Source of the DNA: Pyropia haitanensis
Lineage: Eukaryota > Rhodophyta > Bangiophyceae > Bangiales > Bangiaceae
DNA length: 64,000 nt
Assembly (NCBI GenBank): GCA_008729055.1
Contig: SDUX01000006.1
Coordinates: forward strand, 62,001 to 126,000
Reading direction: 5' to 3'
Shown: positions 55,667 to 64,000 of the stretch, in pieces
How the letters are laid out: every line of letters begins with the position of its first letter
How positions within the stretch are numbered: the stretch's first letter is position 1
Notes under the pieces: model-generated
What the model was told of the DNA's origin: nothing
Seen by the model: the letters and a program-made list of their open reading frames with translations, nothing else
Databases searched by the model: none
Program-made: the position numbers and the translations under genes

Positions 55667-57299
55667 CCACCGGCGGGGCGGCGCCCCTCCCCCTGCCCCC
55701 CGCCGCCCAGGCGCACTCTGGCAAAGACGCGCGCAGGCCCCGGGAGGGCAGTGGTGGGGGTACAGGGTGGGGACGGGGTAGGTGGGGGGAGGGGGGCCGA
55801 GGGGGGGGCGGGGACGAGGGCGAGGACGATCCTGGTCGGCCCGTACGGCGGCAGGTTGGATGCGCGTGACGGCGGGGCGTTGACGGCACGCAGCGCCGCA
55901 TGTGACAGAGCGACGAAGGCAGGGCGAAAGGAGGGTGTGCTGCTGACCCACCCGGCTTCGGTCGTGAATCACGTTTTTCGATTGCCAAGAGGCAGTTCAC
56001 GACGACTATTCGCGTGTGGGCCACGCAACCAATGAATGAGCAGACCTCCCGTCCGGACGGTGCGTACACGAGAAAGCACACGAAAGTGGGGGGGACGGAG
56101 GATGGGGAAGCGCACAGTGCGCGGCACCTTCGCTGCCCCTCCAGCTGCGTGACAAAGGAGCGGGCACAGTCATGGACGCAGGCGTTCAAGAAACAAAGCA
56201 TGCATGTCGACGGTGGCCCCGACGACGTACGCGCTGCACCCGCGGTTGCTCGCCCAGTACTGGCGCTGGTATGCCAGCGCCGCGGCAGGCGACGGCGTCC
56301 ATTGGCGACGCGGGGAGGTCGCGTGCCGTGACGGGCAGCGGCGCTCCCTTGGCTGCCCGGAGCGCGACCTACCCCGGCGCCACCCCCGCGCGGGAGGAGG
56401 CGGAATGGAACTGGACCGCCGGCACACCCGCCATGCGACGAATACTCGGCGTAGGTGGCACCGCGGAAGGTCCACACGCCACTGTACGCAAGGAAGGATA
56501 GGCGGCGCCCGTCGCGCCAGGCGCCCCGGGGGATCATGAGCACGTGGTTGCGCCCGTGAAGGGGCCGTCTGTCCAGGGATGCCCGCGACAGGCCGCGCAT
56601 GTGGCACCGCACGAGGGCGCCGAGCGAGTCGGCGGTGATACGCCCGTGACCGCAGCGGGCGACCGCCCCCTGCGCTTTACTCGTCAGCCCGTCCCACTCC
56701 GCCCGCCGTGGCCCACGCCCGTCAGACTGGCGCGACAGCGGACGCCGACCCTCCTTCCGCTCTAGACTCTCCCATGGAGCTGGCCACGGCCACCGCAGCT
56801 GCACGCCAGCCCGCCCGCGCTGTCGGCCGGCCGCCGACGCCGCCGTGCCGGCACCCACGATGGGGTGGTGGGCGGCGAGCGGGCGTCGGCGGCCGACGCC
56901 GCCCGACGGGGCGCCCACCACATCCACCGCGCGTGGCCGCCGCATACACGTGGATAGGATCCCCATCGGTGGACACGCCCCGATGAGCTGGCAGGGGTGT
57001 GCGGCGCTGGCGGTGCGTCCCCCCACGGGCGCGCGCCGGTCCGCACGGGGCCGGGCGGCTACGTACCGCGAGTGGCGCCGCTGCTGCCGACCCCGACCGC
57101 GCGCTTGGAAGCGTGCCGAGGCGACTGTCAGCCACTTGGGGCTGCCGTACAGAACGGGAGTCCTCCTCCCGGATCATCAACGGGGCGATTTCCGCGGCGC
57201 CTCTGTGCTGTTGGTCTCTGCGTCCGCTCCCCGTCACCCAACCCCCCCCCCCCCCCCCGCCGTCCCGTCCCTGTCTCCCCGCCCCTGTTCAAAAACACC
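55667..57299. other. Divergent intergenic region between OGG1 and ALG1
   Basis: About 60-65% GC in the middle (55870-56760). A minus-strand open frame (part of 55065-57026) contains a stretch with W, F and Y residues around 56400-56560 that looks protein-like, but no family or start can be assigned. Presumably holds both promoters. Confidence 0.45.
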
Positions 57300-58973
57300 A
57301 TGCCCCCCCCCCCCCCCCGCCCCCCCCCCGTCGCGTTCCCCCCCAACCCCCCCCGCCTGGCCGCCGTCATTGTCCTCGGCGACGTGGCGCACTCGCCGCG
57401 CACGACCGCCCACGCGGCGTGCCTCCTCGCCGCGGGCGTGCGGGTGCACCTGCTCGCGACTGGCGCGCCCCCCCCCCCCCCCCCCCTCGGCGGGCACCCC
57501 CACCTCGTCTACACCCGCCTCCCCGACCCACCCCGCATCACCCGCGGCCGCGGGGCGGTCGCGTTTCTCGTCACCGCCGCGTGGAGTGTGGTGGCACGGT
57601 CCGCGGCGCTCGCGGCGGCCGCGACGGTGCGGTCGCCGGGGCGGTGGGATGTGGTGCTGCTGCAGGTGCCACCGTCCATCCCGGCAGCGGCGGTCGTTGC
57701 GGTGGCGGTGGCGGTGTGGCACCGGGGGGCGGGGCTGGTGGTGGACTGGCACAACTTTGGGTGGACGCTCCTGGGGGGGGGCGCCCCGCGCGTCGGTGGC
57801 CGCACCGCCACCACCGCCACCGCACCGCCGCGCATCGCGGTGCGGCTGGCAGAGTGGGTGGAGCGGGGGGTGGCGGGGTGGGGGTGGGCGACGGCGCCAG
57901 CGACGGCGCCAGCGACGGCGGCGGCGGCGGCGGTGGGGGGCGGCGGCGGCGGCACCGCTTGGCGCCTGATCGCCGCCGCCCGGCGTGCCGTCACCGGCGG
58001 CGGCCGGGTGGCACACCTGGTCGTCAGCACCGCCATGCGTGACTGGCTGCGGTCGACGTGGGGAGTGCCGGGCGGCGTGCCCCTCCCGGACCTGCCCCGC
58101 GCGGGCTTTGCGCCACCGCCGCCGCTGCCGACGCTACCTGGCGGCGGGGCGGCGGCGGCGGCGGCGGCGGCGGCGGTCGGCACCACCACAAAGACGCGCC
58201 CGCTCACCGCGACCGACGCGGTGACGGGGCGGGCGGTGGCGTTTGCGGCCGTGGCGGTTACCACGGTCGCGGATGCCGCCGCGCCGGGGGGCGTGCGGGA
58301 GGTCCACCGGCAGGTGACCCGCCGGGGGGGAGGCGTCAACGGCAACGACGATGGCGGCTGTGACGGCGGCGGCGACGGCAGCAGCGTGCCGCCGCTGGTC
58401 GTAACCGCCACCAGCTGGACCGCCGACGAGGACTTTGGCGCGCTCGTCACCGGCCTCCGCCACCTCGACGGCCGCCTCGCCGCCCGCGGCGCGCCCGCCG
58501 CCGCGCTGGTCGTCCTCGCCACCGGCCGCGGCCCGCTGCGCGCGGCGACCCTCGCCGCGCTGTCCACCCCCCCCCTCGCCCACGTCCGCCTCCTCTACGG
58601 CTGGCTCCCCGCCGCCGACTACCCGCTCGCGCTCGCCGCCGCCGATGCCGGCCTGTGCCTCCACGCGTCCTCGTCGGGGGTGGACCTGCCCATGAAGGCG
58701 GTGGATATGCTCGCCGTCGGCCTGCCCGTCGTGGCGCGCGCCTACCCGGCGCTCGCCGAGCTGCTCGTCGACGGCGAGACCGCCACCCTCTTTGACGACG
58801 GCGGCGGCCTCGCCGACGCGCTCGACCGCCTCATCCGCGATGGGGGGCGGGGGGGGGAGTGGGCGGCGATGCGCGCGGCCGTCGCGGAGCGCTGGGCCGG
58901 CCGCAGCTGGGAGGTGGAGTGGGCGCGCGTCGCGGCGCCGGTGCTGTGGGGCGTCAGCCGGCGGCGAGCGTAG
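57300..58973 (+). CDS. ALG1: Chitobiosyldiphosphodolichol beta-mannosyltransferase
   Basis: Adds the first mannose (GDP-Man donor) to GlcNAc2-PP-dolichol on the cytosolic ER face in N-glycan assembly. 557 residues in one frame, somewhat longer than yeast Alg1. Family blocks: V-I-V-L-G-D-V-A-H-S-P-R near residue 24, V-V-D-W-H-N-F-G-W-T near 147, V-V-T-A-T-S-W-T-A-D-E-D-F-G near 368-380, L-L-Y-G-W-L, and S-S-S-G-V-D-L-P-M-K-A-V-D-M near 457, the GT33 donor-site motif. The usual N-terminal membrane anchor is replaced by a Pro-rich leader; a hydrophobic Ala/Val segment near residues 95-140 could anchor it. ATG 57300 (ACACCATGC) follows a C-rich leader. Poly-Ala and Gly insertions lie between the two lobes. 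Confidence 0.95.
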   Translation: MPPPPPRPPPVAFPPNPPRLAAVIVLGDVAHSPRTTAHAACLLAAGVRVHLLATGAPPPPPPLGGHPHLVYTRLPDPPRITRGRGAVAFLVTAAWSVVARSAALAAAATVRSPGRWDVVLLQVPPSIPAAAVVAVAVAVWHRGAGLVVDWHNFGWTLLGGGAPRVGGRTATTATAPPRIAVRLAEWVERGVAGWGWATAPATAPATAAAAAVGGGGGGTAWRLIAAARRAVTGGGRVAHLVVSTAMRDWLRSTWGVPGGVPLPDLPRAGFAPPPPLPTLPGGGAAAAAAAAAVGTTTKTRPLTATDAVTGRAVAFAAVAVTTVADAAAPGGVREVHRQVTRRGGGVNGNDDGGCDGGGDGSSVPPLVVTATSWTADEDFGALVTGLRHLDGRLAARGAPAAALVVLATGRGPLRAATLAALSTPPLAHVRLLYGWLPAADYPLALAAADAGLCLHASSSGVDLPMKAVDMLAVGLPVVARAYPALAELLVDGETATLFDDGGGLADALDRLIRDGGRGGEWAAMRAAVAERWAGRSWEVEWARVAAPVLWGVSRRRA

Positions 58974-59242
58974 CGGGCGGGGAGGGAGCAGGGGGGGGGG
59001 GGGGGGGGGGGGGTGGGGTGGCGCGGAGGCCGACGTCGTTGCGCGGAGCGGCAGTCACCACTAGCTGGTGTGGGGCGGCCGACCGCGGGGTGGCGGCCGC
59101 CGCCACCGTGGCCAGCCACAGCGCGGCCGCTGCCCCAGCCAAGGCTTTCCCGGCGGCCGCCGCCCGCGGCGGCCCGCCCACCCCCCTCCACCACTATAGA
59201 GGCGGTTGTGCCCTGCACGCCCCCTGCCCCTGCCCCTCGGTG

Positions 59243-62200
59243 TCACCCGTGCAAGGGGACGCGGCCGCCCCGCGCGGCCGAGACGCAAGCGAGATAGTAA
59301 TCCAAACCGGGGGGGGCACGCGCCAGCGGGTCGCGGCCGCCGCCTCCCAGCCCCCGTCCCAGTGGGGTTTGCCGGCGCACGCCCTCCCCGCTCCTGCCCT
59401 CCCCCCGCCCCTCGCCGCAGCCGCCGTTCCGCACGTTGCTCCCCCCTCCCCACCCCCGCCCCCGGGGGTCACCTGCCCGCCACCGCCGCGCTTGGGGTCG
59501 TGCCCACTGGCACCCCCCCCCCCCCGGGGGTCCCCCCCCCCCCCGGTATGCCCCCTGCGCGAGCACCGTCGGCGCCGCCCCCTCCCCCCCCCCCTCCCCC
59601 TCCGCCGCCTCCTCCCCCCCCCGGAGCACCCGCCCCACCTCCCCCACGCTGCCCGCCTCCCCCTCCCGCCCCCCCCCGCCCCCCTCCACGCGCGCCGCCA
59701 GCCCCGCCGCCTCGGCCGCCACCGCCACCGCCGCGGCGGTCGCGGCCGCGGCCGCGTCCGCCGCCTGCCGCCGGAGCGTCCCGCGCATCGCAAGCAGCCC
59801 CGGGTGCGCCGCGTCGCGCGACAGCCCCGCCTCGACCGCCGCCGCCGCGGCGGTGGCGTCGCCCGTCGCGGCGAGCGCGGTCGCGCGGCGGAGGTAGCCG
59901 CGCACCCAGCCCGGGTCCAGGCCCAGCGCCGCGTCCGCGTCCGCGACGGCGGCCGCCCACGCGCCAAGCCGCGCGTGCCCGAGGCTCCGGTTCCCGTACA
60001 TGGCGACCGCGAGCGCGCGGGGGCGGCCCGTCAGGCGGCCAATCGAGGGGGGGAGATGCCCACCGGGCGCCGTCGTCGCCGCCGTTGCCAGCCGTGGCTG
60101 CGACGCGTCGACGCCGCCGCCGCCGCCGCCGCCGCCGCCGCTGACGCGAGGCGACGGTGGCGCGCCGCCGCCGGTGGCGCCACTGGGCGGCGGCTCCCCG
60201 CTGAGCGACACGGGCCGCCGCGTGTCCGGCGGCGCCCCCGCCGCCCCCCCCGCCGCCGCCGCTCCGGTCGGCCGGTCGGTCGACGCGGACCGACTCGCCG
60301 CGCGGCCCCCCGCCGGGCTGTGCCGTGAGCCGCCGCGAAAGAGCCGCCGTGAGTCGAGCGACGCACCGCTGGTGGCGGTGGCGGGCACCGACGCGCCGCC
60401 GCCGCCCCCCCCACCCCCGACCCCATCAGCGGGGGTGCCGCCGCCGCTGCCGCGGGTGGGCGTCGCCGCCACCCCGCTGACCGCCGCGGCGGCCACCGAC
60501 GACATGGGCGCCGACGCCCGCCAGCTGAGGCCCCCCCGCCCGCCGCCACCATCGCCGTCGCCACTGCGGCCGGCGCCAGGCAATGGGCGGCCGTCGCCGA
60601 CGCCGCCGCCGCGGCCGCCGCCAGACAGCGGGCGGCCGTCGCCGGCAGCGGCGCTGGAGCGGCCGCCCGGGCGCCACGCGCCGCCGCCGCCGCCCACCCC
60701 CGCGGCGCCTAGCGGGCCGCCGCCGTCGGCGCCCCCCCCAAAGCCCCCGTCCGCCGACCGCTTGCGGCCGAGCGTCCGGATGCGGTCCAGCCCGCCCGTC
60801 ACGCCGCTGTTGACGCGGCCAACGAGGGAGCGCAGGCTGGCGCCCATCCGCCGCCCGCGCGCGCCGCTGCCGCCGCTGCCGCCGCCGCTGGTGGCCGTGC
60901 CCGCGCCGCCCGCAAAGCCGCCGTCCACGCTCGACGCGCTGCCCCGGTCGTGGGAGGTGGCGGTGCCGATGAGGGGGGTGGGCGGCGAGCCGGCCAGGCC
61001 CACCGCCTCCAGTGGGTGGTGCGCGCCGAGCGTGGCGGGTGGATCCGCCCCGAGCGGCGGCAGCGCGTCGGTGCTGTCGGCCGCGCAGCCAGATGCTAGG
61101 GAGCCTGGGCGGGTCCAGCCCGCGGGGTCCCGCTCCAGCGACAGCTTCTTGAACCGCCGACGGCTGGACGGCGCCAGGGACCGCGGGCCGTCGACCGACG
61201 GGGCGCTGGACAGGCCGTCTGCGGTGGCCCCGTCTGGGGAGCCGCCGCCCCCTGCCGACGGGCGCCCCCCTCCGCCCGCCCCCCCGCCCCCAGCCTGTCC
61301 AGACGACGGCAGCAGTGCGGCGGCCATGCCCGCCATGCCGCTCACGCGGCCACCCTTCTTCCCCCCCCCCCCACCTGCGCAGAATCGGCGGCCCTGCCCA
61401 GCTCGGCGAGCGCCGCCAGCCCCTGCGTGTACAGCAAGACCGCGTCGGCAGCGCGGCCGCCCACCAGCGCCTCGTTGCCACGCCCTCGCAAGACGGTGGC
61501 CATGGCGCCCCGGTCGTCCCCCCGGAGGACCCGCTGAAGAAACACAAACGTGGTGTCCATGGTCGCCGGCGGCCGCGGGCTGTCGTGCTCCACGCCCGGC
61601 AGCAGCAGCAGCTCCTTGTCCGCCCCCGCCCACACCCGGTGCAGGTGCACCGAGTGCGCCGCCTCCACCACCGAGTCCGCCGACCCGTGGATGAGCAGCA
61701 CCGGCAGGGTGGCGCGCCGCGCCGTCGCCGCCGGGTTGATGGACGTGACGTCAAAGCCCGCCGCCTCGCGCACCGCCTTGCGCACGGCGCGGACGCCAAA
61801 CGACAGCACCAGCCGCCGCGGCACGCCCGGCGGCAGCGGCACGTGGGCGACCATGGAGGAGGCGAGCTTGTCAAACGACGCGTACGGTGAGTCGAGCAGC
61901 AGCCCCGTCACGCCGTGGTCGGGCCGCCCGGCGTACATGAGCGCCGTCGCGGCGCCCATCGAGTGGCCGTACAGCGCCACGCGCGACGCTTTGGGCGTCG
62001 CGGGCGCCGGCGCTGGCGCGCCCGCCGTGTGCGGCAGCGCGCCACTGCTCGCCTCTGAGCCACCACCCGCGGCTCTCCCGTCGGCGGCGTTGGCCGCGTT
62101 CGCCCCCCCCCCCCCCCCCCCCCTCCAGCGCCCATGGCTGACAGCAGGCCGTTGCGCATGCCGCCCCCCCCGCCAGCACCCGTCGCGGCCGGGCTGGTGT

Positions 62201-62780
62201 GCCCCGTCAGCAGGTACCGCACGGCGGCGGCCACGTCCTCCTGCTCAAAGACGCCCAGGCTAATGTACGCCCCGTCGCTGCGGCCGCTGCCCGAAAAGTC
62301 GAGCGCAAACAGGCTGACGCCGTACGGCAGCAGCAGCGGCGCCAGCACCTGCGCCTCCACGCGGCAGCTCCCGTTCCCGTGGCAGTAGACCACCGCGGGG
62401 AGCAGCGGCGGCGGTGGCGACTCCCGGTCGGCGGTGGCAGTGGAGCCCGACGCGTCGCGTGACCTGCCGCCACCCCCGCCAGCCCCGCCGCCATCGCCGC
62501 CACCGCCGCCGCCGGCAGCCACGGGCGTCGCCCGCGGGGATGCCATAGGCGAGGCGCCCCATCCCGGCCCCCCCCCCTCGGGCACGTAGTGGGACGCCTG
62601 GAGGCGGAGCCCGCGGGCGTTGCGAAGCTCCACGTCCGTCCGGTTGACCCGCGTGCCGCCGACGGTGAACGTGCGGGCGCCGAGGTCGGCCAGCTGGTAC
62701 ACCGCCCGGGGGGGGCGGATGATAAACGAGACGAGCGCGTTGACGCCCTCGGCCGACAGGGGGGGCTCGTCTGACGCCAT
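59243..62780 (-). CDS. ABHD17/Bem46-like alpha/beta hydrolase with C-terminal TPR
   Basis: About 1180 residues. ATG 62780. The hydrolase domain (62700-61520) has the oxyanion strand V-V-Y-C-H-G-N-G, F-A-L-D-F-S-G-S-G-R-S-D-G, the elbow Y-G-H-S-M-G-A, acid in I-H-G-S-A-D-S-V-V and His in G-V-E-H-D-S, so the triad is complete. A first TPR-like helix pair follows directly (R-G-N-E-A-L-V-G-G-R-A-A-D-A-V-L-L-Y-T-Q-G-L-A). Then comes a Gly/Ser/Pro-rich linker of about 430 residues (61370-60020) with R-R-R-F-K-K-L-S, then TPR motifs of the Hop/STI1 style (Y-G-N-R-S-L-G-H-A-R-L-G-A-W, D-P-G-W-V-R-G-Y-L-R-R; 60010-59750). Frames change at C runs 62103-62123 and 61361-61372, each needing one added base. 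The end after 59700 is uncertain; 59469 is an alternative. Substrate unknown; depalmitoylase-like activity is possible. Confidence 0.8.
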
Positions 62781-63286
62781 GGCCGCCCGCCACCTACACC
62801 ACAGTGACAAGAAAAGCGAGGGGGGAGAAGAGCAGAGACGAGGGGGGAGAGGGGAGGTGAAGAGCGGGGGTACCTAATGGGAAACGAGGAGCGGGAGGGG
62901 AGACGAAGGGGCGTCCCGTCGCGGCCGCCAATGTGGCGGCCGCCGCGGCAGTGAAGAGCAAAACGGGGGAAGGAGCGGCGGCAGCACGCACAGTCACGGT
63001 GAGAGTCAGGCGGGCGCGGCGGGGAGACGCGGCGGGCGTACGAGACAGACACGGCGGGCGGCGCGCCCGCGGTCCGCCCCACCAAGCCGCACCACCGTCC
63101 ACGCCCCCCCACCCGCCCGCCCGCCCGCCCGCCCGCCGGTCGGCACCCCCCCCCCCCCCCCACCCCCACCCCGGCAGCCCGTCCCCGACGGCGGGCAAAC
63201 CGGCGGTCAGGCCGCGTCGGCGACGCGGCGGCGGGCGAGGGGCGGCGGCGGCAGCGGCGGCGGCGGCCGACGCCGCGACAGCGGAA

Positions 63287-63329
<43 letters not shown>

Positions 63330-63861
63330 GGGGCGGCGGCCGGGCCGGCCGTGCCCGATGGGCGGGCGGCAACGCGCGGCGGCGTCGTGGTGGGCAAAGC
63401 GCCGTACCGTGCAGGCCGCGGGGTGAGGGGGTGGTGGGGTGGGGGGGGGGGGGGGGGGGGGGGGGGGTGGGTCGCGGAGAGGAGCGGGCGGCCGAGGGGT
63501 GTGCGCGTGCCCCACACAGGCGGTGCGCGGCGGGGCGCGGGCGGCACCCCCCCCCCCCCCCCTCACCGACGTGGCGGTGGGCGGCAGCCCGCCACGTGGG
63601 CGCCCGTGATTGGCCGCCGCCGGCCCGGTGTGGCGGCGGCAACGCGCGCCGCCTGCCGCGCGCGGTGTGCGCGGCAGGGGGGCGGTGGTGGGGGGGACCG
63701 CGGTGGGGGGGGGACGGGGTTGCGGGGGGGGGGGGGGGGGGGGGGAAGAGGAGAGGGGGGGGGGGCGGCGAGGGGGAGGCCGGTCGTCGGCCGCGCGCGT
63801 GTGCGCAGCGGCGGGGATAGAAAAAAAATGTACCTGCGATGGGGCAGCGGGAGCGGGGAGC
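62781..63861. other. Upstream region of the hydrolase-TPR gene
   Basis: Very GC-rich, with a CCCG tetranucleotide repeat (63112-63139), C run (63147-63160), GGC microsatellite (63280-63330), a 30-base G-rich block (63437-63467), another G block (63722-63745), and the element CGTGATTGGCCGC (63605-63617) shared with the TNPO1/CLC interval. Open frames here are low-complexity only. Confidence 0.5.
63605..63617. promoter_or_regulatory. CCAAT-type element, second exact copy
   Basis: CGTGATTGGCCGC, identical over 13 bases to 40477-40489. It lies 0.8 kb upstream of the hydrolase-TPR start, on the strand giving CCAAT toward that gene. Confidence 0.4.
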
Positions 63862-63881
63862 GCACGCCCCGCGGGGCGTGC
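63862..63881. terminator. 20-bp perfect palindrome beside a stop codon
   Basis: GCACGCCCCGCGGGGCGTGC overlaps the stop codon of the minus-strand partial gene by one base. As RNA it would form a ten-pair GC hairpin just after the coding region. A role in 3' end formation is a guess; eukaryotic genes do not use such terminators in general. Confidence 0.3.
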
Positions 63882-64000
63882 TAGTCGGCGCGCGCGGTGG
63901 CCGTCAGCGGCAGCAGCGGTTGCGCGGGGGTGGCGGGGGGGGGGGGAAGGGACACCACCCGCCGTGGCAGCCACTCCCAGCGCCGCGGCGGCGGCGGCGG
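63881..64000 (-). CDS. Possible 3' end of a further minus-strand gene
   Basis: About 39 codons enter from the right edge and stop at TAG (63883-63881). The peptide has R-R-W-E-W-L-P-R-R-V-V-S-L, a Pro stretch over a 12-C run that keeps frame, then A-Q-P-L-L-P-L-T-A-T-A-R-A-D. The W-E-W-L-P-R-R-V-V segment looks like real protein. Too short to name. Confidence 0.3.
   Translation of the reverse strand, partial: PPPPPRRWEWLPRRVVSLPPPPATPAQPLLPLTATARAD

Noticed and set aside
55065..57026. Minus-strand open frame with protein-like W/F/Y-rich patch near 56400-56560
   Set aside because: Runs antisense into ALG1 upstream sequence and into OGG1 in another frame; no start, domain or G/C3 codon bias. 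Noted only in the intergenic entry.
4299..62780. Calling the split genes pseudogenes or programmed-frameshift genes
   Set aside because: The breaks share one sign, lie in homopolymers and leave conserved domains intact on both sides; assembly run-length error is more economical.
1..64000. High-GC bacterial (actinobacterial) origin
   Set aside because: Two introns with conserved flanking protein, transportin, CAF-1, PEX11, ALG1, RPS20 and a tRNA without encoded CCA show a eukaryotic nuclear genome.

Overview
The window is extremely GC-rich nuclear DNA of a eukaryote. Protein genes have almost only G or C at third codon positions, and many carry long Ala, Gly, Pro or Arg tracts. G or C homopolymers of 8-28 bases are scattered everywhere. 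The eukaryotic signs are clear: a cytosolic-type tRNA-Leu, uS10/RPS20, transportin-1, CAF-1, PEX11 and ALG1, and two introns supported by conserved protein across their junctions, with GT..CAG borders and pyrimidine-rich 3' ends. Most genes look intronless. A Na+-type phosphate symporter, the base composition and the low intron density make a bangiophyte red alga (Porphyra/Pyropia type) my best guess. That is inference; another GC-rich alga or protist is possible.

Layout. 0-8 kb: 3' part of a thioredoxin-fold/PDI-like gene (+) convergent with a large kinase-like plus armadillo-repeat gene (-). 10-11.3 kb: monoglyceride-lipase-type hydrolase (-). 11.7 kb: tRNA-Leu(CAG). 12-16 kb: a lower-GC mosaic holding a C-terminal fragment of a PLRG1/PRL1 WD protein, low-complexity ORFs and a pair of abutting terminal-inverted-repeat ends with repeated small palindromes. 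16.4-17 kb: an unknown one-span membrane protein (-). 17.6-20.5 kb: CAF-1 large subunit (+). 21.5-22.4 kb: YbeY (-). 22.8-26 kb: little recognisable. 26-45 kb is the best-preserved block: phosphate symporter (+), a fold-back MITE-like repeat, S-adenosylmethionine synthetase (+), PEX11 (-), transportin-1 (-), CLC chloride channel (+) and RPS20 (-). 46.4-48.1 kb: unknown type I membrane protein (-). 48.5-53 kb: mostly G/C-tract sequence with only weak ORFs. 53.5-55.7 kb: OGG1 (-). 57.3-59 kb: ALG1 (+). 59.2-62.8 kb: alpha/beta hydrolase with a split TPR region (-). 63.9-64 kb: possible 3' end of one more gene (-).

The genes are unrelated housekeeping functions: redox folding, chromatin assembly, rRNA processing, phosphate and chloride transport, methyl donor synthesis, peroxisome division, nuclear import, translation, DNA repair and N-glycosylation. 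I see no operon-like or pathway cluster.

The most useful technical observation is that about ten apparent frame breaks in otherwise convincing genes fall at G/C runs of at least 8 bases, and almost all need the same correction: one base added to the run. That pattern points to under-called homopolymers in the assembly, not to pseudogenes. The main biological points are a kinase domain lacking both catalytic aspartates, a CLC channel lacking its gating glutamate, and a putative TIR element pair next to host gene fragments.
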